Source: Geminicoccus sp. (GTDB taxonomy: Bacteria > Pseudomonadota > Alphaproteobacteria > UBA7985). Taken from it: a stretch of DNA of 64,000 bases. Position numbers and translations under genes: made by a program. Shown here in pieces: positions 8,766-17,536 of this stretch. Below the pieces are notes generated by a model. That model worked only from the letters and a program-made list of their open reading frames with translations, made no database searches and had not been told where the DNA came from. The stretch is taken from NCBI GenBank assembly GCA_002708995.1, contig PAPT01000018.1:1-64000 (forward strand), given 5' to 3'. Position 1 is the first letter of the stretch, and each line of letters starts with the position of its first letter.

Positions 8766-9068
8766 TCAGCTGCCTTCGATAAAGGCCGCCATTTTCTTCA
8801 GCCCTGCGTCCGCATGGGCAAGAAAGGCGTTCTCCAGCGGGGTCAGCTTGGCATAACGATGGGTAATGAGGCCAAAGGGGATGCCGGGCAGGGTAACGGG
8901 GAAGTTGAGCCGGACCAGCGCACCGCTGCGGATCAGCGGCAGGATTACGACCGGCGGCAGGATGGTCAGACAGTCGGTGGTCTTGAGCAACTCGATCAGC
9001 GCACTCGCCGAGCTGCAGCGCAGGGCGTTTGAAATGCCGCTGATGCCCATACCGGCCAGCGCCGCCAC
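8766..9068 (-). pseudogene. LysR-family regulator, C-terminal remnant
   Basis: About 100 residues matching only the end of a LysR effector-binding domain: a segment with LLKTTDCLTILPP (the loss-of-function/degradation pattern usually followed by the I/LP motif), PVTLPGIPFGLITHR, and a final helix with AHADAGLKKMAAFIEG. The helix-turn-helix and the first half of the effector domain are absent; upstream DNA on this strand becomes the antisense of a broken dctP gene at about 9070. The junction is abrupt, so a deletion or rearrangement removed the 5' part. It is unlikely to be functional. Confidence 0.72.
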
Positions 9069-9076
9069 CGGAACAG

Positions 9077-9879
9077 ATGAATTCTGTTCGGGGTGGGTTG
9101 TTTGATGCCTCGCTGGTCTTCAATGGCTTTATTGCCAACAAAGTTGCCGGCCCGATGGTTGCGATGAATCCCTTTACCAGTATTGCCAGCTCGCTCGCTA
9201 ACTCCGTGGCGTTGTGGCGGACTTACGACGAATTCTTCGGTGACATCGACGAGTACGAGGGGGTCAAGCTTCCGGGGCTGGCAGTAAACCCGGGCGCGAA
9301 CTTCTACTCGATGACCGATCAGCCGATCCTCAATCTCTCGGACGCCACCAACCGTAAGATGTGGGCGCTGCCCGGAGGCACGGCGAACATCCTCAAGGCG
9401 AACGGCGGTGCCGTTGTTTCCGGCCCCGCAGCGCAAATGACGGAAATCGTCAGCGTCGCGTTGTCGATGGCTCCGTCGTTGTAGCAGCCAATTCGGCCAA
9501 ATCCTTTGGCGTCGTGGACTACGCTCAGTCGGTGACCCGCTCGCCACGTTCCATATTCATGGCCGTGTTCAGTTTCTTCATCAGTGATGAGAAATGGGCC
9601 GAGCTCAGTGCTAAAGAGCAGGCTGCGATCATGTTGGTTTCCGGCAAGGCCTTCGCGGAACTCGCAGGGACAATTTTCGACGCCGAAAATCAGGTGGCAC
9701 TCGCCGAGCAGCATGCAGGCGCCATCGACGTGATCATGGCCTCGGACGCGTTCTACGCCGAACTTCAGGAAGCGGGGAAGCCTGTCTCCGCCAAATGGAT
9801 TGGACGCGTGGACAACATGGGTGTTGACGGCGCAGCCATGTTGAGACGGTATCAGGACTCAGTGTCGGCGCTGCAGTAG
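9077..9879 (+). pseudogene. TRAP transporter receptor DctP, 5'-truncated and frameshifted
   Basis: Two overlapping frames together encode most of a DctP-type receptor. The first (9077-9484) gives ALWRTYDEFF, then VKLPGLAVNPGANFYSM and NGGAVVSGPAAQMTEIVS before running out of frame. The second continues from about 9450 with VVDGSVVVAANSAKSFGV and ends at 9879 after the usual C-terminal helices (WAELSAKEQAAIM, AGAIDVIMASDAFYAEL). A one-base loss or two-base gain near 9450-9460 explains the break. The signal peptide and first lobe are missing. No DctQM genes remain here; an intact DctPQM set exists at 57.5-60.7 kb. Confidence 0.75.
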
Positions 9880-9969
9880 CGTTTTGTCTCTGAAGCTGAT
9901 CGCCGGGGCGAAACTTGTCCACCCTTCGCCCCGGCACCCCAACTTTGACCGACCGAGGGCATCCGGGCT

Positions 9970-11676
9970 GTGGCAGCCAAGAACATCCTTTTCATTATGT
10001 ATGACCAGCTGCGGTTCGATTACCTGAGCTACGCCGGTCACAAGACCCTGCACACGCCGAACTTCCACCGGGTGGCAGCGCGGGGGGTGAACTTCACCAA
10101 CACCTACGTGCAGTCACCGGTGTGCGGGGCGAGCCGGATGAGCACCTACACCGGCCGCTATGTCTCCAGCCATGGGGCGTCGTGGAACAAATACCCGATT
10201 CGGGTGGGGGAGGTGACGCTGGGCGATCACCTGCGCGCCGCCGGGATGGACTGCTGGCTGCTGGTAAAGACCCATATGGAGGCCGACGCCGAAGGCATGG
10301 CGCGGCTCGGCATCGAGCCGGACAGCATCATTGGCGTGTGCCAGTCCGAGTGCGGCTTCGACCCGTGGGTGCGCGATGATGGCCTGCACGGAATGGCCTA
10401 TGATGGCAACTACGGTGAGAACGACGGCGCCTACAACACCTATCTCAAGAACCGGGGCTACGACACCGAGAACCCCTGGGCGATCTACGCCAATGGCTCG
10501 GTTGAAGACGGCCAGCTCGCCTCAGGCTGGTTCATCGAGAACGCGGACAAGCCCGCCAACATTGCCGAGGCCGACAGCGAAACCCCGTGGCTGACCCGCG
10601 AGGCCATCGACTTTCTTGACCGGGCCAAGGGGCCGTGGTGCGCGCACCTGTCCTACATCAAGCCGCACTGGCCCTACATCGTGCCTGCGCCCTACCACAG
10701 CATGTACACCGAAGATGACATCCAGCTGCTGATCCGCGAGGCGCGGGAGCGGGAAGACGCGCACCCGGTGTATCAGGCCTTCTTCTCCAACCCCATCGCG
10801 GCGACCTTTCGCGATGACAGCGCGCGTAACAAGGCCATCATCGCCTACATGAGCCTGATCAAGCAGTGCGACGACCAGCTGGGCGTGCTGCTCGACCACC
10901 TCGACGCTACCGGGCAGGCCGAGGATACCGTGCTCGTGGTAACCTCCGACCACGGCGACTATCTGGGTGACCACTGGCTGGGAGAGAAGGACCTGTTCCA
11001 CGAGGTATCGGTCAAGGTGCCGATGGTGATCAGCCATCCTGATCCGGCCTTCGACGCCACCCGCGGCACGGCCTGCGACGCGCTGATGGAGCATATCGAT
11101 CTGGCGCCGACCTTCATCGAAATCGCCGGCGCCACGCCGGAAATAAATCTGCTCGAAGGCCGGTCACTGATGCCGCTGCTGGCCGGTGAGGTGCCCGAGG
11201 ACTGGCGGCAGTACGTGATCAGCGAATACGACTATTCGATCTTCCCCACGTGCGAGGCGCTGGGTCTGGAAAGCTGGGACGCGCGCCTGTTTATGGTGTT
11301 CGATGGTCGCTTCAAGCTGATGCATTCGGCGGCAAAGGGGCATCGGCCCATGCTGTTCGATCTCGCCGAAGACCCCGAAGAATATGACGATATCGGCGGC
11401 GATCCGGCATACAGCGCGGAAATAGAAAGACTTTACGCGCATCTGCACGAATGGGCGCTGCGCATGGCACAGCGGGTGACCATGTCCGAAGACAAGCTGC
11501 GGATCAAACGCGGCTCGCCCCAGCGCGAAGGCATCCTCGTCGGCATCCACCACGCCGAAGACCTGCCGCTTAAATTCACCGAAAAGTATCTGGGCAAGGC
11601 GCGTCAGATCCACTTCGAGGACCCTGCCGACCGCCAGCGCTACGGTGGTGGGGCGCCGGAAGCGAAAAAAGACTGA
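9970..11676 (+). CDS. Sulfatase-family hydrolase (formylglycine type)
   Basis: 568 residues of the alkaline-phosphatase-superfamily sulfatase/phosphonate monoester hydrolase group. The GTG at 9970 is preceded by GAGGGC. Metal-site residues occur in FIMYDQLRFDYL (Asp12) and TSDHGDYLGDHWLGEK. The nucleophile motif is CGASR at Cys52, i.e. CxAxR in place of the commoner CxPxR; Ala at this place is still accepted by formylglycine-generating systems. KTHM and HWP lie where substrate and metal ligands are expected. No signal peptide is seen, so the enzyme is probably cytoplasmic and acts on a sulfate or phosphonate ester; the substrate is unknown. A decayed arylsulfotransferase-like fragment follows immediately, consistent with a former sulfate-ester operon. 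Confidence 0.88.
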   Translation: MAAKNILFIMYDQLRFDYLSYAGHKTLHTPNFHRVAARGVNFTNTYVQSPVCGASRMSTYTGRYVSSHGASWNKYPIRVGEVTLGDHLRAAGMDCWLLVKTHMEADAEGMARLGIEPDSIIGVCQSECGFDPWVRDDGLHGMAYDGNYGENDGAYNTYLKNRGYDTENPWAIYANGSVEDGQLASGWFIENADKPANIAEADSETPWLTREAIDFLDRAKGPWCAHLSYIKPHWPYIVPAPYHSMYTEDDIQLLIREAREREDAHPVYQAFFSNPIAATFRDDSARNKAIIAYMSLIKQCDDQLGVLLDHLDATGQAEDTVLVVTSDHGDYLGDHWLGEKDLFHEVSVKVPMVISHPDPAFDATRGTACDALMEHIDLAPTFIEIAGATPEINLLEGRSLMPLLAGEVPEDWRQYVISEYDYSIFPTCEALGLESWDARLFMVFDGRFKLMHSAAKGHRPMLFDLAEDPEEYDDIGGDPAYSAEIERLYAHLHEWALRMAQRVTMSEDKLRIKRGSPQREGILVGIHHAEDLPLKFTEKYLGKARQIHFEDPADRQRYGGGAPEAKKD

Positions 11677-11678
11677 GG

Positions 11679-12074
11679 ATGGCCGCAGCACCCTTAACAG
11701 CGGGCGCCGGTGACGGCCCGGGCAAGGCTATGGAGCAGACCACCTTCCGCCGCATCCTGGACACCGGCCTGACCGGCCACGACCCACGACAGGCCGAGCA
11801 GGGCTACGTGCTGTTCTCCCCCATGAACGACCTCAACCAGACCCTGATCATCGATATGGCGGGGGAGGTGGTGCACCGCTGGCAGCACGGGGAAAACATT
11901 GGCCTCTTTGGCTCGCTCAATACGCGCGGGAACCTCTATATGGGGGCGAAGATGAAGGACGAGGCCAGCGATCTGTTCCAGATCTGGCCGGCCTTCAAAG
12001 GCGGTCAGATCCGCGAAGCTCTCCCGCCGGCGAGGTGCTGTGGACCCACACCGACCCCAGCTGAACCCGATTAA
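11679..12074 (+). pseudogene. Arylsulfotransferase-like protein, N-terminal fragment
   Basis: The ATG follows the sulfatase stop by two bases. The peptide GYVLFSPMNDLNQTLIID, followed by GEVVHRWQHGENIG and the later NTRGNLYMG, matches the beginning of ASST/arylsulfotransferase-type beta-propeller proteins, which are several hundred residues long. Here the frame breaks near 12030: another frame reads GEVLWTHTDPS, the expected continuation, but it also ends within 20 codons, just before the thiolase gene. So the gene is both frameshifted and truncated. Whether the 131-residue product is made is unknown. Confidence 0.6.
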
Positions 12075-12098
12075 ACCGAACCCGCAGGAGCGCGCACC

Positions 12099-13310
12099 AT
12101 GAACCCCACCGACGCCTTCATTGTCGACGGCACCCGGACGCCCTTTGGCCGGTTTGCCGGCGCGCTGAGTGCGATGCGGACCGACGACCTTGCCGCGCAC
12201 CCGATCCGGGCGCTGGCCGAGCGTCATCCCGACCTGCCGTGGGCCAGCGTCGACGACGTGGTGCTGGGCAACGCCAACCAGGCGGGCGAGGACAACCGCA
12301 ACGTTGCCCGCATGGCGAGCCTACTCGCCGGTCTGCCGGTCGAGGTGCCGGGGGTGACGGTCAACCGCCTGTGCGGCTCGGGGCTGGAGGCGCTGACCTA
12401 CGCCGCGCGCAGCATCCGTGCGGGCGAGGGCGATTTCTTCGTGGTGGGGGGTGTTGAAGGCATGTCGCGCGCGCCCTTCGTCATGCCCAAGGCGACTTCG
12501 GCCTTCAGCCGGAGCCAGGCCGAGATCTACGACACCACCATCGGATGGCGCTTCGTCAATCCGAAGATGGACCGGGCGCACGGCACGGAGTCCATGCCTG
12601 AAACCGGGGAGAACGTTGCCGAAGACTTCGGCATCAGCCGCGCGGATCAGGACGCGATGGCACTGCGCTCGCAGCAGCGCGCCGCCGCCGCGCAGGCCAG
12701 CGGCCGGCTGGCCCGGGAAATCACGCCCGTGGTCCTGCCCCAGCGGCGCGGGGACGATCTGGTGATCGAGCACGACGAACACCCGCGCGAAACCTCGCTG
12801 GAAAAGCTGGCCAAGCTGCCTGCTCCTTTCCGCGAGGGCGGCAGCGTCACGGCGGGCAACGCCTCGGGGGTCAACGACGGCGCAGCCGCGCTGCTGGTGG
12901 TCTCGGGCGCCTTTGCGACCGAGCATGGTCTGAAGCCGCTGGCCCGGGTGGTCGGCGCGGCAGCGGCCGGGGTCGCACCGCGGATCATGGGCATCGGCCC
13001 CGTGCCTGCGACCCGCAAGCTGCTGGCACGGATCGGCTGGCAGGTGGCAGATCTGGATATCGTGGAGTTGAACGAAGCTTTCGCTGCGCAGGGGCTGGCG
13101 GTGCTGCGCGAGCTGGGCATCGACGAGACCAGTGCAGGCGTCAATCCCAACGGCGGTGCGATTGCGCTGGGCCACCCGCTGGGCGGTTCGGGTGCGCGCA
13201 TGGCACTGACGGCGAGCCTTGAGCTGCAGGACAGCGGCAAGGACCGGGCGCTGTGCACCATGTGCGTGGGTGTGGGGCAGGGGATCGCAGTGGCGCTGGA
13301 GCGCGTCTGA
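12099..13310 (+). CDS. Acetyl-CoA C-acyltransferase (thiolase, PcaF-like)
   Basis: 403 residues, the normal thiolase length. It should catalyse CoA-dependent cleavage of a 3-oxoacyl-CoA to acetyl-CoA. Active-site Cys92 lies in NRLCGSGLEAL; the late signatures NPNGGAIALGHPLGGSGAR (His) and CMCVGVGQG (second Cys) are intact. A GGAG box precedes the ATG by 10 nt. Overall pattern is closest to 3-oxoadipyl-CoA/beta-ketoadipyl thiolases, but substrate cannot be fixed by eye. The neighbours (broken sulfotransferase, YciI) do not form a beta-oxidation operon. Confidence 0.92.
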   Translation: MNPTDAFIVDGTRTPFGRFAGALSAMRTDDLAAHPIRALAERHPDLPWASVDDVVLGNANQAGEDNRNVARMASLLAGLPVEVPGVTVNRLCGSGLEALTYAARSIRAGEGDFFVVGGVEGMSRAPFVMPKATSAFSRSQAEIYDTTIGWRFVNPKMDRAHGTESMPETGENVAEDFGISRADQDAMALRSQQRAAAAQASGRLAREITPVVLPQRRGDDLVIEHDEHPRETSLEKLAKLPAPFREGGSVTAGNASGVNDGAAALLVVSGAFATEHGLKPLARVVGAAAAGVAPRIMGIGPVPATRKLLARIGWQVADLDIVELNEAFAAQGLAVLRELGIDETSAGVNPNGGAIALGHPLGGSGARMALTASLELQDSGKDRALCTMCVGVGQGIAVALERV

Positions 13311-13634
13311 TCAGCCCAGCCGCGCTTGGAGGTCTTCGACTTTCGGCGTCCAGTCGAAGCCCGGCGCCAGTTGCCTGATTTCGGTGGTTTCGAACAGATC
13401 GGCGGCGCTGTAGGGATCGCCCGCGCAGAAGGCTTCAACGTCGGCCTTGCTGTCGGCGAGCAGCACCAGCCACGTGCCATTCATATCCCCGTTCTCATCG
13501 AGCAGCGGCGAGCCGAAGACCATCTCGGCGGGCAGGTCTTTGCGGGTGATATAGTCCCGGTGGGTCGGGCGGGTGCCCTTGCGGTTTTCGAGCCTGCCCC
13601 GCTTGTCGCGGGCGGTGAACAGCCAGAGGGGCAT
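13311..13634 (-). CDS. YciI-family protein
   Basis: 107 residues from the ATG at 13634, which has AAGGAG about 10 nt upstream. The start MPLWLFTARDKRG, the conserved GSPLLDENGDMNGTWLVLLA strand region and the ADVEAFCAGDPYSAADLF helix are typical of the YciI ferredoxin-like fold. The His in PTHRDYI and Asp in the GDP turn are the usual conserved pair. The role of YciI proteins is mostly unknown; some are dehalogenase-like. It is convergent with the thiolase and abuts its stop. Confidence 0.9.
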   Translation of the reverse strand: MPLWLFTARDKRGRLENRKGTRPTHRDYITRKDLPAEMVFGSPLLDENGDMNGTWLVLLADSKADVEAFCAGDPYSAADLFETTEIRQLAPGFDWTPKVEDLQARLG

Positions 13635-13690
13635 CGATGCTGTCTCCTTGTGTGTTTCCAGCACCCAGAGTGTACAGCGGGCAAGCCGCC

Positions 13691-14917
13691 TCAGTCCATC
13701 AATCGAGCGTCCCACGGATAGTCGAACAGCAGCTCGATCCCGTCGTCGGTTACCAGTATCTGCTGCTCCAGCTTGACCCCGTCGCGGCCGCCGACTTCGC
13801 CGCAGTAGCTCTCGACACACAGCACCATGCCAGCTTCAAATTCGCAGTCGTAGGGCTGCCCCTGCCACGGGTGCTTGATCTGCGGATATTCATCACACAT
13901 GCCGACGGCGTGCAGCATTCAGTTATAGGCCTGCGCGTGAAAGCGCTCGTCCATGGCCCGCGCGCGCTCACGGAACTGGTTGAGGGTCACGCCCGGGCGG
14001 ATCAGCGCCATGTTGTGTTCGACCTCGGCCACTGCTTCCCGGTACAGCGCTTTCTGCGCGCGGGTCGGCTTTGAAGGGCCGCAGTGCAGGGTGCGTGAGA
14101 TATCCGCGAAGTAGCCCATGGGGCCGACCATGTCGGTGTCGAAGCCGACCAGATCGCCGTCATGAACCACGCGCTGGCTGGCTTCCTGCAGCCACGGATT
14201 GATGCGCTCGCCGCTGGCCAGTATACGGCCATCGTGCCAGTCGCCGTCGTTGGCGAGGCTGGTGTAGTTCAGCAGCGCCCACAGCTGGGCCTCGGTCACG
14301 CCCGGGCGCAGAGCCTCTTCGAGCTTGGCGATGCCGAGCTGGGCGACGGCGCAGGCCCAGCGTATGCAGCCAACCTCGTCCTCGCTCTTGATCACCTGCG
14401 CGCTCTCGCTCAGCGGCACGCCGTCGACAACCTCGATGTTCAGACGCTCCAGCGCCTGGGTCAGGCTCGGGTTAACGTACTCCAGCTCGACCCGGCCGGT
14501 GGTATCGTCGTGCTCGCTGAGGAAATCGCGGATATCCTGCGCGAGCAGGGCGGCGAAATCGGCCAGTCCGTCGCCGCCGTCAAAGTGGTGAATGGGCCGC
14601 CCGGGGCGGAAGTCGCGCACCGAGCTGGTCTGGCTGTAGGCGGAGAACAGCGACGCTGGACCCTCGGCGGGCATGAACAGATAGGTCGTCCGGATATGGG
14701 CCTGAAACAGGCCGTAGGTCTGGTATTCGGCCGCATAGCGCAGCGAAATCGGGTTCACCAGCATCAGCAGCCCGACCCCCTGCGCCTGCATCTGTGCGCG
14801 CAGCCTGCCTTCGCGGTAGGCGAATAGCCGGTCGAAGTCGATCTCCGGCATCTCGCGGCACTGGCGCAGTTCGCTCCACGTGTTGTTCAGCACCATCTGG
14901 TCGGGGTTGTGCAGCAC
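13691..14917 (-). pseudogene. M24 metallopeptidase-fold enzyme, DddP-like, interrupted by an in-frame TGA
   Basis: Starting at the GTG at 14917 (AAGGAG 7 nt upstream) the frame encodes a creatinase-N domain and then the pita-bread catalytic domain. It is interrupted by one TGA at 13919-13921, and reading resumes in the same frame to 13691. Metal ligands sit before the stop (VGFDTDMVG and FADISRT) and after it (HAVGMCDEYP, VLCVESY, VKLEQQ), so the gene is complete apart from one codon. The pattern of FDTD, DISRT, H-VG-CDE and CVE closely resembles DddP, the M24-family DMSP lyase of marine bacteria, though an Xaa-Pro-type peptidase is possible. From memory, relatives have Cys at the TGA position. 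A nonsense mutation, recoding to selenocysteine or a sequence error are all open. Confidence 0.75.
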
Positions 14918-15173
14918 GGTCGCTCCTTGCAAGGCCGGTTTCGGTTGGTGGTCGCTCGTGTCCCTGTCTGCGTCGGCTGCTGTGGCTGGGCTTGCCTGCC
15001 CGCGTCGCAGCTTCCGTCGAGCGAGAAGGTACCGGCCCTGCGACGCTCTGCGCCATTTTGCGGCAATGACGCAGGTCTTTGTTGCGCCAGCGCACGCTGA
15101 TTGACCGAAATGCAGGCCTTGCCCGGACGCTCCTGCTATCACATGTCTTTGAGGCACCAAGGAGCCACCATCC

Positions 15174-16094
15174 ATGTCTTTTCGCCCGGTAAAATCCGAG
15201 ACCCTCGCCCAGCCAACGTTGGAAGGCGCCGGGGTCCACCTGCACCGCGCCTTTGGGTTTCACAACCCCAGCGCCTTTGATCCCTTCCTGCTGTTCGACG
15301 ACTTCCGCAACGAAGACCCGGAGAAGTTCAAGGCGGGCTTCCCGTGGCACCCGCACCGGGGCATCGAGACCATTACCTACGTGCTCTCCGGCACCGTCGA
15401 TCACGCGGACTCGCTGGGCAACGAAGGCAGCCTCGGCGCGGGTGATATCCAGTGGATGACCGCCGGCAGCGGCATCATGCACCAGGAAATGCCCAAACCC
15501 GGTCAAGGCGGGCAGATGCACGGCTTCCAGCTGTGGGCCAACCTGCCGTCTTCGCTGAAAATGACCGCGCCCCGCTATCAGGACGTGCCCTCGACCGAGA
15601 TCCCGGAAGTGATCGACGACGACGGCACCCGAGTGAAGGTCATCGTTGGCGAGTTCTGGGGGCGGCGTGGCCCGGTCGATGGGATCGCTGCCGACCCGCA
15701 GTACCTAGACATCTTCGTCCCTGCCGGTGTGCGCAAGACCTTAAAGGTCGAGACCGAGCGCCACGCCTTCGCCTACATCTTCGAAGGCTCGGGCAGCTTC
15801 CGCGATGCCTCGAAGCCCTTCGGCGTCCGGGTGGAGAAGGAGGTCAACAGCGAGGAGCTGCACCTGCGCGATCTCTCCGGCAACCGCACACTGGTGCAGT
15901 TCGACCGCGGTGACGAAGTAACGGTGCAGGCGGGCGATACCGGTATCCGCTTCCTGCTCGTCTCCGGCAAGCCGCTGAAAGAGCCCGTGGCCTGGCACGG
16001 TCCGATTGTAATGAACACCGGCGACGAGCTACGTGAGGCGATCCGCGACCTGCAAAACGGTACCTTTATCAAGGCGCAGCCAGAGGGCATCTGA
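15174..16094 (+). CDS. Pirin family protein
   Basis: 306 residues with the bicupin pirin layout. The N-terminal cupin carries the metal motif FPWHPHRGIETITYVL and then HADSLG; the GSGIMHQE turn supplies the remaining ligands. AAGGAG lies about 9 nt before the ATG at 15174. Bacterial pirins are iron-binding proteins; some have quercetinase activity and others interact with metabolic enzymes. It is divergent from the M24 gene, and a GAACCACT tandem repeat starts exactly at its stop codon. Confidence 0.94.
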   Translation: MSFRPVKSETLAQPTLEGAGVHLHRAFGFHNPSAFDPFLLFDDFRNEDPEKFKAGFPWHPHRGIETITYVLSGTVDHADSLGNEGSLGAGDIQWMTAGSGIMHQEMPKPGQGGQMHGFQLWANLPSSLKMTAPRYQDVPSTEIPEVIDDDGTRVKVIVGEFWGRRGPVDGIAADPQYLDIFVPAGVRKTLKVETERHAFAYIFEGSGSFRDASKPFGVRVEKEVNSEELHLRDLSGNRTLVQFDRGDEVTVQAGDTGIRFLLVSGKPLKEPVAWHGPIVMNTGDELREAIRDLQNGTFIKAQPEGI

Positions 16095-16170
16095 ACCACT
16101 GAACCACTGAACCACTGAACCACTGAACCACTGAACCACTGAACCACTGAACCACTCAACCACTGAACCA
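16093..16170 (+). repeat. GAACCACT 8-bp tandem repeat
   Basis: Nearly ten head-to-tail copies of GAACCACT. Eight are perfect (16093-16156), the ninth is CAACCACT and a partial copy follows. The array begins inside the pirin stop codon, so a change in copy number would not alter the protein. It lies in the 100-bp space between convergent pirin and pta genes. Confidence 0.97.
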
Positions 16171-16195
16171 TCCAGAAGCAGGCAGCAAAGGGCAG

Positions 16196-17209
16196 CTAGC
16201 CCGCCTGCACCACCGTGACCGCGATCAGGTCGCGGATATCCTCGGCCGTGCAGCCGCGCGAGAGGTCGTTGGCGGGTTTGGCCAGACCCTGCAGAATCGG
16301 CCCGATGGCCGTGGCGCCGCCAATCCGCTGGGCGATCTTGTAGGCAATATTCGCCGCTTCCAGCGATGGAAACACGAACACGTTGGCATCGCCCTCGATG
16401 GCAGAGCCCGGCGCCTTGCTCGCAGCGACCGACGGTACGAAGGCGGCATCGAACTGCAACTCACCTTCGATGGTCAGATCCGGGCGCGCAGCCCGGGCGA
16501 GGTCGCGGGCGGCAATAATCTTGTCGATGCTGGGGTGAGTGGCGCTGCCGAGCGTTGAGAACGACAGCATGGCGACCCGTGGCGCCTCTCCCACCAACAG
16601 GCCGAAGCTGTCGGCTGAGGCCTGTACGATGCCGGCGAGTTCGTCGACTGTCGGTTCAATGGTCAGCCCGGCGTCTGAAAAGATATAGGTCCCGGCCTTG
16701 TCGCCGTGACGCGCCGGGTCGAGAACCATCAGGAAAAACGAAGAGACCGCACCCGCATCCGGGTGCTTGCCGATCATCTGCAACGCAGCGCGCACCGTCT
16801 GCGCCGTGGTTGCGACGGCGCCCGCAACCGTGCCGTCGGCGAGGCCGGTGTGGACCATCAGAGCGGCGAAGTTTAGCGGATCAAGACTGTCGCGCGCCGC
16901 CCTCGCGCGGTCGACGCCCTTGTGATTCCGGCGCTCAAACAGGGCATCGGCCAGCGCGTCTGCGTGCTCGGAGGTGCGGGGATCAATCACGCCAAGCCCG
17001 GCTGGGGCAGCCGCGTCACCGATCTGCGCCCGAAGCTGCTCCCGGACCGTGATTTCATCGCCGAGCAGCGTGATCTTCGCCAGCCCGTTCCGGACGGCCA
17101 GCAGGCTGCCCTCGACCACGCGCGGGTCTTCGCCCTCGGCCAGCACGATATGGCGGCGCGGTTCGGCGTGGCGGGCGCAGTTGCGGATGGCGTCGAGCGG
17201 ATTGATCAC
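16196..17209 (-). CDS. pta: Phosphate acetyltransferase
   Basis: 337 residues, matching the short (catalytic-domain-only) Pta class. It interconverts acetyl-CoA plus phosphate with acetyl phosphate plus CoA. The start is GTG at 17209 (MINPLDAIRN). Family signatures include RRHIVLAEGEDPRVV, NFAALMVHTGLADGTVAGA, the FFLMVLDP strand, IFSDAGLTIEPT and GDANVFVFPSLEAANIAYK. The acetate kinase partner is not adjacent; stand-alone Pta in marine bacteria can serve sulfoacetaldehyde or amino acid catabolism, but nothing here shows that. Confidence 0.93.
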   Translation of the reverse strand: MINPLDAIRNCARHAEPRRHIVLAEGEDPRVVEGSLLAVRNGLAKITLLGDEITVREQLRAQIGDAAAPAGLGVIDPRTSEHADALADALFERRNHKGVDRARAARDSLDPLNFAALMVHTGLADGTVAGAVATTAQTVRAALQMIGKHPDAGAVSSFFLMVLDPARHGDKAGTYIFSDAGLTIEPTVDELAGIVQASADSFGLLVGEAPRVAMLSFSTLGSATHPSIDKIIAARDLARAARPDLTIEGELQFDAAFVPSVAASKAPGSAIEGDANVFVFPSLEAANIAYKIAQRIGGATAIGPILQGLAKPANDLSRGCTAEDIRDLIAVTVVQAG

Positions 17210-17338
17210 GGGTGCTGGTTCTCCGACTGTGCTCGGATGGTCTTATCGCGGCAGAGGGCAGACCGCCAGTGCCAAAACGGGGCAGCGGGATCTGTGTGGC
17301 CGAGAGGCCGGGAGCGGCTGTCGAGGGTTTGGAAAAAG

Positions 17339-17412
17339 TGGAGGTACCGACCGGATTCGAACCGGTGTACACGGATTTGCAATCCGGTGCGTAGCCTCTC
17401 CGCCACGGTACC
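17339..17412 (-). tRNA. tRNA-Cys (GCA)
   Basis: On the minus strand the 74-nt sequence starts GGTACCG and its acceptor stem pairs fully with CGGTACC before TCCA. The anticodon loop is ATTGCAAAT (anticodon GCA), and the T arm has GGTTCGAATCC. CCA is encoded, at 17339-17341 on the plus strand. The GTGGCGGAGAGGCTACGCA D-arm region is usual for bacterial tRNA-Cys. Confidence 0.96.
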
Positions 17413-17536
17413 GCCCTGCGCCCCGACTATCCTGCAATCGGCTAAATGGCCAGCGGGCACGGGACTTGTGCCAAAGCCGTTACCGTCTGTAAAGCGTCGC
17501 GGCTCCCCCGCTCGCGCTCAGGTGACCGGCTGCGCC

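Noticed and set aside
8523..9032. 169-codon plus-strand open frame over the pyrimidine tract
   Set aside because: Its Pro/Ser/Leu content simply translates the pyrimidine tract and then runs antisense to the LysR remnant, across the terminator hairpin.
13890..13921. Selenocysteine insertion (SECIS) hairpin after the TGA
   Set aside because: As a feature it was rejected because the CACGCC/GGC-AT-GTG hairpin is short and bulged; it is kept only as a speculative point in the TGA finding.
14580..15521. 313-codon minus-strand open frame
   Set aside because: Overlaps the N-terminal half of the M24 gene in another frame and the pirin gene antisense; Ala/Arg-rich without motifs.
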